NCBI GenBank assembly: GCA_003290165.1
Contig: QNQO01000834.1
Span: 372,001-436,000, forward strand
Length of the DNA stretch: 64,000 nucleotides
Direction: 5' to 3'
Origin: Berberis thunbergii
Lineage: Eukaryota; Streptophyta; Magnoliopsida; Ranunculales; Berberidaceae
Shown here piece by piece: positions 20,907 through 33,512 of this stretch. A program made the position numbers and the translations under genes. Below the pieces are notes generated by a model that ran no database searches, had not been told where the DNA came from, and saw only the letters and a program-made list of their open reading frames with translations. Within the stretch, counting starts at the first letter, position 1; each line of letters begins with the position of its first letter.

Positions 20907-22370
20907 ATATACTCCTTATATACCTTAAATTAGCAAGAGGAATATCAAGAAATTCAACATTTCAATGTCCCATCTTGCAAATCACTACATGATTCTTATT
21001 TGGGATGGGTTGTGCCCATTTTCATGCCATGTCTTTTTTTTGTAGAAGACACCTATAAGGATGTAGTACCAGAGGTATGTAGAATTGGTGTTTAATGGTG
21101 CAAAAGACATTCCAAAATGCAACAAGTTACAAAATCAATGCAACATTTGACATGAAACACTAAAAATAAAAATAAAAAATATTGTATTACTAGACATAAA
21201 ATAAGAGGCAAGCAGGTAGGACAACTGATATATAAATAAAAGACACGAATGCACAATTGAAGAAGGCAAGCAAAATTGAATAGCCTTCAATTGAAGAGGT
21301 CGTAACAAAGAGTCCAAGAGACAAAGACTCGATTGAATAAGGAAGAAGATGACGAAAATTGAAGAAGAAAGAAAATGAATAATGGAAAATAAGAAGAATA
21401 ACTAATTAAGATTAGGCTTAACTGCCCAACAGGATACCCAACAACAGCAATAGCACCGGCATATATGTCATCTCCCCATTGATCATCATTCTCCCTTCTC
21501 TTCTCTTCTCTTTCTGTCTCTCATTCTCTTCTTTGTTTGGGTTCGATAGATTTAGTAAGGAACCCAAGACTGAAAATGGGTGAAAATAGTAGTAAAAAAA
21601 AAGAACTTGTGTTTTTTATTCAGCCGAGTTTTTGTAGTTGATTTTAGTCAATTTTAATCGATTAATCAATGAGTATTTATCGATTTCACTACCCAGATTG
21701 GTCGACTTCGAGCGATACACCCATGGGAACGCTGCAGCCTGCGAGTGATAATGGTGTAAAACAAAAGGCAGTTATTATACTAAAATTCAAATTTCCATTT
21801 TTTAAATCCCATCTGAGAAATTTGTGAAAGGAAAATATTTTATTTAAGCTTAGTCACTCAAACACTTTGGAGGGACGGTGTTTCACTCTTAGAAAAATTG
21901 ACTGTAAGTAGTTATCTGCCATTGAGTATGACTCATTTACACTTACAAAGAAATAACCAAGTTTGGTCGACCAAGGGAAAATTTATGGCTTCGATCGGTT
22001 GCCTTCTTTGTGGAAAGGAGTTGTAAGAGCTTATATTAGTAAATTCTCGATGAGCTAAGAGTAAAATTTTCTATTGAGAGTTGTTTTATTGAAACTACAA
22101 CCATGACTTCACAAGTTCACATGTCGCCCATAACGGACTTTCATAAATGATAACAATATTTGATTTTCATATTTTCTACAAAAGGTTTCTATCTCACACA
22201 AGTTAGTGAAAGTTTAAACTCGCATTCCTCACTTCTTTATACCTTGAAACGAGGTCTCATCAAGCATCATCACTCAGAGTGGAAAGCCAACAATCCAAAA
22301 TGCATTTCCAACCTATGAGTACTCAATATTTTTAGCACACCTGACTTTATTAGCCATTAGAAATGTTGCG
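20907..22370. other. Non-coding DNA between two hAT elements
   Basis: AT-rich, with a CT-rich stretch (TCTCTTCTCTTC) at 21485-21535. Nothing with coding support was found on either strand. Confidence 0.4.
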
Positions 22371-22378
22371 GTATAAAT

Positions 22379-23276
22379 TAGGGGTGGGCATTTAGGACTG
22401 AAAACCCGAACCGAACCGACAACCGGACCAATCGGGTCGGTTCGGATCGGTTTTAATTAATTATAAAAGTTTCGGTTGTAAAATCCCAACCCAGCCCGAA
22501 GTTTCTAGTCCGGGCCTCGATTTCCATTTCTGAAGCCCGTCGGGTAACCGGCCCGGCCCAATTTAAATAGTTAACTTAAAATAGTTTAAAATACCCTAAC
22601 CTAAGCCACCCATCTCATTCACAGCAGCAGTCTTCGATGAAAAACCCATCTCTGCGCCAAGCATCACCGGGCACTGCAACTCCCCTTTACTTCTTCAGTT
22701 CATACCGACCACCACCAACCTTTCCCCATTTCTCAGTTCGTTGTCGACCACCAATCTCTCCCCCTTTCTTAATTCGTTGTCGACCATCGACTTCTCCCCT
22801 TCCTTCTCTCTGTGTATGTCCCTTCTCTGCTTCAAACACCAACAACCAGTGAAGAGTGGATCTGTCATTCCAGGCTAAACCTAGATGGAAGGCAACAAAG
22901 GGGTCGGTTACATCCTGACCAGCTAGATCCAGAGTGGCAAATCGCCTCCTGGATGAACTTTGTACTAGTTGGTGATTATAGATCTTCCCTTGGATTGAAA
23001 TCCTACAATAAATCTCTGTTTCTCTCTTATTAATCTCTAATCTTGATCAGATCTAAGATTTGGACATTTTTCACTAATCTACATACTCTTAGGACCGAGA
23101 CCGGCCCGAAATCGGCTCGTATTTCGATTAATCGGGACCTCGGTTAACTGGTCAACCAGGACCTCGGTTAATCGGTCAATCCGGTCCGATTTCGGGTCTC
23201 ATAAACACGGGCTCAAATTTCTCGGGCCGATTTTCGATTTTTACATTTTGGGCCGATTACCCGTACTTGCCCAATA
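22379..23276. mobile_element. hAT-type non-autonomous element (898 bp)
   Basis: Left end TAGGGGTGGGCA and right end TGCCCAATA form a short TIR. The 8-bp target duplication GTATAAAT is exact (22371-22378, 23277-23284). Subterminal DNA carries CCGAACCGAACCG and CGGTTAATCGGTC arrays. The GC-richer interior (22600-22860, CCACCAACCTTTCC-like proline-rich frame) differs from the ends and may be captured host DNA, but I recognise no gene in it. Confidence 0.9.
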
Positions 23277-23284
23277 GTATAAAT

Positions 23285-23735
23285 ATAACAAATATTGTAT
23301 CAAGATCTTAATCAAGGTATTTACCTCTGAATCTGTGTCAACTTTGGTATGTAGTTACGTGTACTACAAATATTGGTTATGCAAGTTGCACCTCGACCTA
23401 GCAAAACCTTGGGGTTTATGCTAAGGAATTTACCTCGAGATCCTTATTATTGTGACAACGATGAACTCAAGCTCTCTCCTCTCTCATTCCCCATTTTTTC
23501 AACTCGTTCAAGTTAGGGTTTTTCATTTTGAAAGAGTTGCTCTTGAGACAATATTTTGATGAGGCCCTAAAAAGCCTCAAGGTGTTCGCGAGTCAAAGAC
23601 CTTCACACTATAAAAGGGAGATAAGGTCAATGAACTAAGGTATGCTACATAACCCAATTTACAGCTATAAGCCTCTCCTAAGCCTTATTTAACTTAAGCA
23701 TTGGAGTGTCATTGGGAGATAAGAGGTTCGAATAC
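23285..23735. other. Non-coding flank of the gypsy region
   Basis: No gene recognised. GGGATAAGGT/GAGATAAG phrases occur but no repeat unit. The left limit of the gypsy sequence lies somewhere near 23700. Confidence 0.35.
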
Positions 23736-23739
23736 AATA

Positions 23740-25660
23740 AAGTCGGACTTAGTAGAAGAGTAAGCAGGGGACACATGTGTATGTGTTGCCTCTCGATCAC
23801 CCTCATTGGGGTCACATTTTCCTTCCGGCGGATTAGAGGCTGCTCCGAACTCTGCATAAGTCACTTCTTCATAGTCAGAGAGATCCTAATCGAGATGTTC
23901 TTCCTTCAACATCTGCAACAACTCCAACCTTTCATGCATGACTCTACTGAACTCAAACGTGCCCTAGGCCTTAAGCAACTTCTCCTCGCACACCCTTGAT
24001 TCAACAAGTTCCCGTTCTAGCTGTTCCAGCCTGCCCGATAGCATGTCAGTCTTAGACCACTCGACACTCAGCTTATCATTTGCAACACTTAGTTCATTAC
24101 ATGCCAAAAGGTGTTGCTCTTATGCGGTCCGCACGCTTTTGGCATTAAAATCAACACCAGCCTCCAACTGCTGACATCGAACAACCCAGTCGGACTCTCT
24201 TTTGGCGTTCAAAGCCTTGCATTTCATCTTGTACTCCGACCACAGTCTCCCGAGCAAATTGCAAGTCATGACGGACAAGGTTCAGTTCAATCTCAAACTA
24301 ATCCCTTGCGGACATTGTCCCCACCAGGTTGGACTCAAGCGTTTCCAAGAGAATCCTATAAGCCTCCGACCTTGTGCTCCAGGACTCCATTCTAGCATCT
24401 GAATAAGCCTCGAGTTGCTTCCTCAATGACTTAATCTCGTAGAGAGCATCGAAGTACAACTTTTGCAAATTTGCAAAGACTCTCTCCATGGTGTACACTC
24501 TCTCACGAGCGGCCTTGACTTCAGTCTCAACGACGACCACTTGATTCAGATATAACATCCCCAACATGAGATGTTTCTACCCCTTATCCATACGCTCTCC
24601 CAGTGGCTCTGGAGAACAGTTCGCCAGCCAGTCACTCCACGTTCAAGAGCAAACAGGCTAATTCGCGTATCTGAATGGAGGTCCTTTGGAACCTTAATCA
24701 CTCCATCACCACCCTTCATTGTCTTCACTGAATCAGGGCCCTCATCCATAACCTTCCCCTTACTCGCAACGATCGGTTCCCTTTCACGAGCCGACTCAAA
24801 ATCAATTGACGGGGAAGAAGGAAGCGAGTTATCTCTCGGACCCATCGTCACTACAATATGGGGACGAGAGCTAGACAGAGGATAGTACGTACGATATAGA
24901 GAGGCCTTCCACCATAAGGTCGACAGTCAAGCAACTCTTCAGTGGGCCTAGCAGAGTCGCGATCCATAGAGGGGCATTACTCAAAGTTTTTCAATGAAAA
25001 AAGACAACCTGACGAAACTTCCACGCCCGCTTGCAACAACACTTTGTTCAGAACCTCTCCTGCTCCGTACTCAGTTTGGTTGCATCTTCAACACCCACCA
25101 TTTGCAGGTACCCTCTCTCCAAGTCAGGAAGGGAAATAGGGGCTTTTGCTCGAGCATCACGTCTCTCGAATGCAACAGTCTCTGCCCTAGCGGACAAATC
25201 AGGAACTTGTCTGTCAATGCCCGCTCCCAAGTCTAGACAAAACACATGGCCTCTTTAGACACAAAGGAAAAGGAAGCGCCTCATGTATTTTCGCCTTCCT
25301 TAAACGGCTTGAATCTTGATCTTCGGGAGTTTCCTCTTATTCTAAAAGGATACACCTTCATACTTTGGCTTCGGAACTCTAAAAAGGTGCAAGCCTCATG
25401 CCAATGAGTCCACAATCTGCTACGCTTGATGTTAGAAGACCGAACAACATCCTTTATCCACACGCAAGGCATGTCATGAAACACATCCAAAGTTGTTTTA
25501 TCTTCAAAAGAAAGATACGAAGTCATGGAATCTCCCTATGAAAAGCACAGATGTTAGTATGATATGCATTTAACGCAAACAAGAACAACATAATTGAACT
25601 TACTCAGTTGCCAGAATTCCAGCTCGACCGGACGACCAGCAAGCTCGAAATACTTCGAGT
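23740..25660 (-). pseudogene. Antisense ORF of a Tat-lineage gypsy element, copy A (PF04195-like protein)
   Basis: On the minus strand, the end of exon 1 (NSKYFELAGRPVELEF) runs to a GTAAGT donor; intron 25603-25536 is 68 nt with a TTTTCATAG acceptor. Exon 2 continues with YLSFEDKTTLDVFHD, a linker, DLERGYLQMVGVEDA, HSDTRISLFAL (about 24650), ARERVYTMERVFANLQ (about 24510) and a coiled-coil C-terminus with RLELLQMLKEEH (about 23925) and an acidic end. These blocks match the frame at 56491-60440 in the same order. I relate the family to the plant putative gypsy-type transposon domain (PF04195) from memory. Stops and frameshifts break it. The expected N-terminal domain is missing: pol of another element begins at about 25685. 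Confidence 0.72.
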
Positions 25661-25684
25661 TCCTAAAGGCATATCCAAAACAAA

Positions 25685-27900
25685 TCTTGGCTCTTCTTGA
25701 TATGAAGTCCCTGACTTTCATCAGGGAAGTTCAGAGCCTGACAGGAGGGTGGCTGAACTCAATAGGTTTATATCCAAATCGTCCGACAAGTGCCTCCCTT
25801 TCTTCAATATTCTTAGAGGAAGCAAAAGCTTCAGTTGGGATGAAGAATGTGAACATCCCTTCCAGAACTTAAAATCATACATGGGAAATACCAAGCTACT
25901 CTCAAAACCAATCCCAGGAGAGACATTTTACATATATCTAATTGTCTCAAGTCATGTAGTCAGCTCAGCTCTGATGCGGAATGACAAGGGGGTACATAGG
26001 CTAGTGTAATACGCCAGCAAAACCTTCGTGGAAGCAAAAGCAAACTATCCGAATCTAGAGAAGCTAGCTCTGGTGTTGGTCATCTCCTTCAGGAAGTTGC
26101 GACTCTACTTTCAGGCCCACTTTATCATGGTCCTGACCAAACATCCACTTCGCACAGTACTGCACAAGCCGAAATTATCCGGTAGGATGGTTAAATGGTC
26201 AGTGGAACTGGGATAGTTTAACATCAACTATGCTCCGAGGACAGCCATCAAAACCCAAGCATTGGCGGACTTCATCGCCAAATTTATTGGAGGCAGGGAA
26301 CAAGAGCCAAACAGCTCATAACTAGAATCACCCTTCGCTCTCCGAGCGATTTCACCTTGGAGAAAGCAGTCAAGTTTGGTTTCCCGACCTCGAACAATGA
26401 AGCAGAATACAAGGCCCTATTGTTCGGCATGAAGCTCACAAAGGAGATCGGGATAACTGAGCTAACCACGTACAACAACTCACGCCTAGTAGTCAACCAG
26501 ATCAGGGGGAATTCAATAGTAATGATCCCAGGATGATAGAGCCGACAATACCCCTGAGATGACAATGAAAGAGCCGACTCGCTAGCCAGACAGACCTCAG
26601 CCTTTGTCGAGACTTCTAATGGGCTCATCAAATTCTAAGGGCAATCAAGTCAGGAAGAAGAAGAATCCAATAACATCTACGCCATGGACGTAGACTCGAG
26701 ATGGATAAACCCCATCATTGAGTACATCAAGAAAGGAGTCCTCCCGACTTAAAAGATGGAAGCCAAAAAGCTAAAAAAAACGTGGCAGCACGATACACTC
26801 TCCTAAACGACAAGCTTTATAGAAGATCGACCACTGGTCCCTGCTTAAATGCCTAGTCTCCTTGGAGGCAAATTGGATTCTTAGAGAAATTCATGATGGC
26901 ATCTGTGGGAATCACCCAAACGGGATGACACTGGTCCATAAGGCCCTAACTTTAGGGTACTATTGGCCACAAATGCAGCAGGACGCCAAAGAAATCATTT
27001 GCAAGTGCGACAAATATCATAGGTTCGCACCATATACACACATGCCCACTCATCCCTTGACTAGCCCATGGTCATTTGCACAACAGCGATGGACATCATC
27101 GGGTCGCTCCAAGCCTCATTTAATAAGAAGTTCCTCCTTGTAGCAGTGGATTACTTCACTAAATGGGTTGAAGTTGAACCCCTGTCCAAGATAGACTAGG
27201 ATCAAATTGAGAAATTCATATGGGCCTCTATCGTCTACATGTTCGGTATTCCAAGAACAATAGCCAGCGACAATGGAACCCAATTCGAAGGCAGTAAGGT
27301 TTAAACACTATGCAAAGATCTCGACATCAACCACCATTTATCCTCGCCAGGGCACCCGCAAGCCAACGGCCAGGCAAAAGTCACTAATAGAACAATTTTG
27401 GAAGCACTCAAAAGGAAACTTGATGCGGACAAAAGGAAATGGGTCTCAGCACTACCAAGGATACTCTTGGCGTATCATACCACCAAAAGAACCCCCATTG
27501 GAAAAATACCTTTCACCCTAGCTTATGGGTCAGAAGCAATGGTCTCATTAGAGCTCAAAGTAACGACTTTTCGGACATAGGAATTCAGATCGGAAGACAA
27601 CGACAAAACTTTGCGCATCAGTTTAGACCTCCTCATAGAAAAGAGAAATCAGGCCTCTACCAGAATAGCTGCCTACCAACAAAGATGGCTCAATACTACA
27701 ACAAGAAGGTAAAACCAATAGAATTCAAAATGGGAGATTGGGTACTCAAAATTTTTTAGCAAAACACAAATAATTAGGCGCATGCTAGCTGAACCTGAAT
27801 TGGGAGGGGCCCTACAAAGTGAATGGGGTAAACAGGCTAGGGACGTATTAGCTGGAAGACGTGGACGATAGAAGCCTCATGCGGCCATGGAATGTAGAGC
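25685..27900 (+). pseudogene. Ty3/gypsy (Tat-lineage) pol: RT end, RNase H, second RNase H, integrase
   Basis: The plus strand shows, through frameshifts, the end of reverse transcriptase and RNase H (MAELNRFISKSSDKCLPFF at about 25749, LSKPIPGETFYIYL, YPNLEKLALVL at about 26045, FQAHFIMVLTKHPL, LSGRMVKWSVELG). A second RNase H-like segment follows (SNNEAEYKALLFGMKL near 26390), which is typical of the Tat lineage. Then come the integrase zinc finger (about 26860-27040, HDGICGNHPN, CKCDKYHRFAP), the integrase core (VAVDYFTKWVEVEPL at 27140, GIPRTIASDNGTQFEG at 27245, HPQANGQAKVTNRTILEAL) and an integrase tail (about 27530-27760). In-frame stops and shifts occur throughout, so this is a dead copy. 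The gag, protease and most of RT are missing at the left. Confidence 0.88.
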
Positions 27901-27989
27901 ACCTTAAAAAGAATTACCAATAAAGGACATTTGCTTTTTATAAACTTCCACTACTACCAATCAATTTTCCACTGCCCGACTCCCATCCA

Positions 27990-28985
27990 CTCAATCACAT
28001 AAGTCAGGACACCAGAGTCAGACTTATCAAGCTCGACCAAAGCTTAGTCAGTTTCGGCTGACGGCGATGACTTCTAGTCCGCTCTAGCGCCTAGTCCGCT
28101 AGATGGATGACAATGGCTTAGAAAGTGGGAGCTTAGTCAGCGCTCTAATGCTTGATTGAGGCGGCTCACTAGGGATCGTTGTCCAATTACTGATAATGGT
28201 CACCGAACTCGACCAAAGCTTAGTCAGTGACGACTAATTACGATAGCTTCCAGTCTGCTCGAAGCCTAGTCCGCAAATAACAGATTATGAAGACCTAGAA
28301 AGTGGGAGTCTAGTCAACGCTCTCGACGTTTGATGACAACGGCTTATCAGGGATCCTTGCATGGACAATGATCACCAAACCCGACCAAAGTTTAGTCAGT
28401 GGCTACTGATACTGATAGCTTCTGGTCTGCTCGAAGCATAATCCGATTAGAATGGATTACGATGGCCTAGAAAGTGGGAGCTTAGTCAGCGCTCATGTTG
28501 GCTGGTGAAGAGGGCTTGCCAGGGACCATTGTCCAACTATAGATAATGATCGTCGAACCTTGTTACTCTAACACCTAGTATGCAAATAGCGAACGATGAT
28601 GGGTTAAAAAGTGGAAGCTTAGTCTATGCTCATGTAGCCTGGTGAAGACGGTTTGTCAGGGATCATTGTCCTTTCGCAGACAGTGATCGTTGAACCCTAT
28701 CACTTTAACACCTAATATGCAAATAGAGGATGACGATGGGTTAGAAAGTGGGAGCTTAGTCAATGCTCGTGTAGCCTGGTGAAGACAACTTGCTAGGATC
28801 ATTGTCCTTCCGCAGACAGTGATCGCCGAACCCTATCACTCTAACACCTAGTCCGTGAATAGCGGGCAACGATGGGTTGGAGAACAAGAGCCTAGTCAAC
28901 ACTCAAGCAGAAGACGGCCCGGCAATGACCATTGTACTTATACAGATAATGGCTAATAACAGCGGCTCAATCTGCCATGAGCAGA
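27990..28985 (+). repeat. Tandem repeats 3' of Tat pol (136-177 bp units)
   Basis: About six diverged units, anchored by GAAAGTGGGAGCTTAGTCA at 28121, 28298, 28470, 28606, 28744 and 28880. The first spacings are near 175 bp and the last near 137 bp, so a part of the unit was lost midway. Each unit has GACCAAAGCTTAGTCAG or AACACCTAGT, and CATTGTCC. Tandem arrays downstream of pol are known from Tat-lineage elements. Confidence 0.85.
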
Positions 28986-29137
28986 TTAAGGAGGGCTAAA
29001 AAAAAGAAGTACAATGATTTCAAAATCTATTATGCAAATAACAGACCAACGCATTGGCATGATAATACAGATAAGTTTCTGGAAGCACGAGTACAAAACA
29101 CTACCTAACAAAATTTCTGTAAGTCACATTCCAAGGA

Positions 29138-30060
29138 TTACAACTGCTTTGGATAACTCGATCCAGAGGCTAAAGAGCCAGTTACCTCAGAGGGAGCTGC
29201 GGGAGATAAGTTAACGTCATCCGGAGCTTGTCTTGAGTTACTAGACGAGGATGCAGGATCGAAAACTTCAGTTTCGTTAATCTTCCAATAAGCAACCATC
29301 CTGTACCTATGAAAGTCAAGCTCCAGGTCGGGGTTATTTTCTTCGATCAAACTAAGCAGTTCTAGCCTACCCGGGCAATATCAGGAGAGGTTGAAGTTAC
29401 ATGCTGCCCTTGTTCCTAGGCTTTGGACTCCGCTAGGCTCACTTCCACCTTCGATAGCCTATGAGAAAGTGCAGCCACATGAGATTGCTTTTTCACCAGT
29501 TGTTGTCTTAGCGGATTTAGCTCAGCCAGGGTGGACACAACCAGAGCCCTCGCTTCGCGGATACGCTGACACCCATCAACCAGCTTAGATTCAAATTCCC
29601 AGTGCAAAGTAGTCTACTCAGACTCGGCTCTCTCATGTTCAGCGATTTGGGATTCCAGATTAGTCGGCACCTTGCCCGCCATCTTTTTCACGCGTTTCAA
29701 TTCCTCATGAACGCGCCCCAACTCCGCTTTAGCGAACCCCAAGCCAGCCTTGGTTAGAATCAACTCAGCCACCGAGGCGTCTAGCTTGGCCTTGAGATCA
29801 ACCCGAGTGGCCACTAGCCACCAAGGTGTCTAGTATGTCCCAGCACCATGTTCCATTAACCGCTCAATTAAGAGGTCTAACCGATAGAGCTCATCAGAAT
29901 ATGACAATAGCAGCCCAGCAAAAGCCTCCTCCAAAGCATGTACTCTACTATGAGTGTTAGGATGCATCTCACCATGAACTAGTGACGTCAATCTGAGAGG
30001 ACCTTTCGAAGAAATCGACTCTACATTCTAGGCCTTCTTAATTGATAGCATAGCCTGATG
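29138..30060 (-). pseudogene. Antisense ORF of the Tat element, copy C (coiled-coil C-terminal part)
   Basis: The minus strand encodes a helical, Glu/Lys/Leu-rich protein: RVHALEEAFAGLLLSYSDEL (about 29945), MATRVDLKAKLDASVAELIL (29814), LGRVHEELKRVKKMAG, VVSTLAELNPLRQQLVKK (about 29530), LSHRLSKVEVSLAE, and an end IEENNPDLELDFHRY (29350). The order and motifs resemble the C-terminal half of the other two antisense frames (RVYTMERVF, RLELL-KEE). It follows the tandem repeats, in the opposite strand to pol. Stops and frameshifts are present. The N-terminal half is missing; gag-protease of another element starts near 30250. Confidence 0.65.
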
Positions 30061-30249
30061 CTTTGTGTTGGGATCTGAGGGTGGGAAAGAAGATATGCTC
30101 TTCAAGGCAGCAGCTTTAGCAGAACGAGGAAATCAATAGATTCAGTGGCAACATTGACTTTCCCGGGGTTTGCCAACTCTGAAAAACCCTCTTCCAGGAC
30201 AACTAACAAAGCAGAAGGCTCCAGACAAACACCCGGCTCTCTCATAACC

Positions 30250-31200
30250 ATCTTTTGAGTGGATTGAATCATCTCAATTGGACGACATTGTTCTCTGCTG
30301 AAACCTACCATTGGTTGGTCGTTAGGCGAAAACATATTTGCAGTGAATCACATCCTCCAGAATGTTGTTAGGTACAAAGGTTAGCCGAGTTGCCTGTATC
30401 GACCAACGCCCTTTTGATTTCTCATATGGCTATCAATACTGAAATGATCAAAGCAGCATTATGCGGGAAATGGACTCCTTCTGTGTCCTTGTTGGAAAAG
30501 GTTTGAGTCCTCTGCATAATTTTTGCACGTTGTGCAGAAGACTCTTGGTATCTAATATTTGCTCGTAAATCTCGGATTGATCGCTTTCGAGATCGGTTGG
30601 CTCCCTTGATTTCCCTTCTAATGTGGCCATTCTACTTTTGGACTCTCAGCTTAATGAAATCTCCAAGTCGTCCCTTTTGGATATGGCACTCGATATCGTC
30701 ATTTAAGTTGTAGCAGTCATCAGTGTTGTGCCTGTAGTCATCGTGGAAGGAGCAATATCTACGTTTTGCTTCGTCTGTCTGGATCTCCTTTCATTTTGAG
30801 TGGCCACTTAACATCCTCCCACTTCGCCATAGCTTTAAGGACCTCAGCTCGACTTGTTTTCAAACTCGTGAATGATTTGCCCATTGGTCGCTCGTGTTTG
30901 GGTCATTTGAGTTGCAACCTTCCAAGCTTTCGGTGATGGAACTCGGAACTGCCATTGGTTTGATGTCTCTTCGGCTGGCTGCTTTCCTCTCTAGGCTTAT
31001 CATTTTTCGTCCTTCTTAGATAGATTAAGCATGTCTTTTCTCTGACTCGTCCCTCCTCCTGGCAGGTACCATCTCTTCAAGAGTGATGTGTCTTAGGTTA
31101 GTCTTCAATAAAATCGCCCTATTTGTTTTTTGAAGATCTGTAGAATGTTCCATTTGTTCTGAGAACTTCTTTATCGTTGATCAGAACCGAGGAAGTTTGC
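30250..31200 (-). pseudogene. Gypsy gag end and protease of a second, minus-strand element
   Basis: Reading down from the primer binding site, the minus strand gives RAEVLKAMAKWEDVKWP (about 30850), the gag CCHC-like motif YCSFHDDYRHNTDDCYNL (about 30745), then EGVHFPHNAALIISVLI and the protease motif ALVDTGNSANL (about 30400), then QPMVGFS (about 30310). This is the gag-protease order of Tat/Athila-type gypsy elements. The N-terminal gag (about 1 kb) is absent, and in-frame stops occur. The sequence stops near 30250, where antisense-ORF sequence of the other element begins. Confidence 0.75.
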
Positions 31201-31235
31201 TACTGTAGATTCTATTTTTGAAAGGAAACTTGTCG

Positions 31236-31253
31236 TCCCTACAAACGACGCCA
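31236..31253 (-). other. Primer binding site of the minus-strand gypsy element
   Basis: On the minus strand, after the LTR end CATCA and a few bases, TGGCGTCGTTTGTAGGGA resembles the TGGCGCCGTTG-type primer site common in Tat and Athila elements (tRNA-Asp type, from memory). It fixes the LTR at 31257-31728 as a 5' LTR of an element reading leftward. Confidence 0.6.
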
Positions 31254-31256
31254 AAC

Positions 31257-31728
31257 TGATGCGTCCAAATCTCGTTCTCCTATAAGTTTGACCTGCAAAA
31301 TAGATATTAGACTACAAAATACCATCTTTTTGGTGGTCGAAGGCACTCCGATGCTTAAGTCAGTAACTCAGTTGGAGAAGGAGATAAATCTGGATAGAAC
31401 ACAGTTAAAGTTCCATACATTTGTCGAATGATCCCTTTACCTTATATAATGGTCATTGTAAATTCCCTGCGTGATTTAAGCATGTGAGGCGTAACTTCCT
31501 CAATGACTTTTTTTCTATGTATCGTTCATCTTCTTTATGGGAGAATTCGTTTGGGCTTGGACTTAGACTTATGAAATATTCTGATGGGCCCTACTCGAGC
31601 TTTTATGACTAGATCCGCCCTTTTTGGGCTTTATGAATCAGCCTAATTTTGGGATACTTGGTCCTTATGATGAATGGTCTCTGCCACATGTACTACTACG
31701 ATAGCAGTCTTATTTTGATGTATCATCA
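31257..31728 (-). repeat. Gypsy 5' LTR (472 bp)
   Basis: It starts TGATGCG and ends GTATCATCA in window orientation, with TGATG...CATCA inverted ends. It is clearly similar to 53962-54499 (GGTCGAAGGCACTCCGATGC in both) and to 55217-55561. CCTTATATAATGG near 31440 is a candidate promoter element. A TTA microsatellite starts exactly at its right end. Confidence 0.8.
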
Positions 31729-31800
<72 letters not shown>

Positions 31801-31803
31801 TAT
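31729..31803. repeat. (ATT)n microsatellite
   Basis: About 24 uninterrupted ATT units directly after the LTR. The element may have inserted at an ATT array or the array may have grown from its target duplication. Confidence 0.95.
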
Positions 31804-32923
31804 TTTTGGAGGGAAAGGTGACATATGTAATGATGTTGGTTTAACAATAATGATATATGTCATGAGCGCCTTTGACCGTAAAAATTAGGGTGCTTAGGCC
31901 GAAGATACTCCTAATATTTTCTAGGGCACGAAGACCTTTGTCAGTGTGCCACTTGAAGATTTGGATCTAAATTTAACAGTTGTGGTCGTTGGAGGATAAT
32001 CACATCCTTAACTTCTAAGTTCGAAGTATGCTCCATTGATAATGTTGTTTGTCTCAGACAAACATTTCCATAATGATAATACAATGAAAAGGGGAAAACT
32101 CATTTTTTTTCTACTAAAATTAGTTTCATTCCACCATTAAATACTTCATACGAGTTTGCAACAAATGTCATACATGTATCTTTCAGTTATCAGCCAAGCT
32201 GCCTATTCGAGCTTATTGATTGATGCCAAAAACCAACATTAGTGTTGTTGCGTGATTTTCGACATCAATAAAAAAATACTTATTTTTTGGTTTATTTTTT
32301 TCTTTAACCTACAATACACTTCAATAATGCATACTAGAAGTAGGGGTTATCGACTACTTCAATTGGATTAGAAGACAATATTTGAATTTCAATTTAAAAA
32401 ATAAAAAGAAGAGCAAAATAATGGATGGTGAGATGTTGAAAGATGATATGATTCCAAAACAAAATAATAAACTTGCAACAAAAATTAATATAGAGAAATC
32501 TCAAGGGTATAAGAATCGCCCCATTCCAACATAATGATTGTAGAATGTAATTTCGATTTCTCCCAAAATACTCAAATCACATGGTTTTTCAACATACATG
32601 ACTTGAGTTGTGGAATTAAAGAAGTCAAAGTCTTTTCATTTTCCTCAAACTTTAACCAAATTCATTGTTTTATTTCTAAAACATCATTGGATTTCGATTA
32701 TGTTTTTCATCGAAAAAATCCTAAAAGACATGGATAAATTATTCTTTCGAATCAAAATCATTATCCATTTAAGAAATGAAACATTCTTTCGAAGTACTTC
32801 TTACAATTCATTGTTATACTTTACTTCCTAAAGGAGACATAATCTAACTATCATTATATCTTCATGGGGCTCAATATTTTTCCCTTGAAAGGGGAGATTA
32901 GTTGTTCATGAATAGTAAAAATA
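31804..32923. other. Non-coding, no gene seen
   Basis: AT-rich DNA. Overlapping frames at 32534-32831 lack motifs. No transposon ends or repeats recognised. Confidence 0.4.
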
Positions 32924-33512
32924 GCGGTGTTATTTGATCCATGTAAACCGACCAAATTAACCGAACCGAGTCGGAAAAAACCAAAATCGAACGAAAACAG
33001 AAACCAAATTTCCAAAATTGAACCGAGTTACTTCGATTCGGTTTCGATTTCGGTTTGAGTTTGAACCGAACCGAACCGTATCAATTTAATTTCCAACCCA
33101 ATTTCCAACCACCATATAAACAACTCAATTCCCACCACAAAACAACTCCTCGCCCCACCACAAAACAACTCAATTCCCAACCCCACCACCCCCATTTAAT
33201 TCCCAACCCTACCAACTCAATTCCCAACCCCACCCACCCCATTTAATTCCTACATACTCCATTTAATTTAGCTAAGGTGAATATATAGAGATTGGATCCA
33301 GGTAAAGAAGTAGAGAGGTCCTTCATGGATATCATAGATATAAGTGAGTCTGGTGTGCTAAGATCCATTATTTATAATCTTGTAAATGAGCTTTGTTTTG
33401 AGACTTTCTTCGACTTTGTTGTTGAAGAAGTTTATGTTGCTTTATAACAACTGGGTACAAATGATCTCCATATGATCTTAGTTATCTTGTTGTAGAGTTG
33501 TTGTATATATAT

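Noticed and set aside
27990..28985. CRISPR-like array
   Set aside because: Units are 136-177 bp, diverged throughout, lacking short identical repeats with unique spacers; this is a retrotransposon tandem array in plant DNA.
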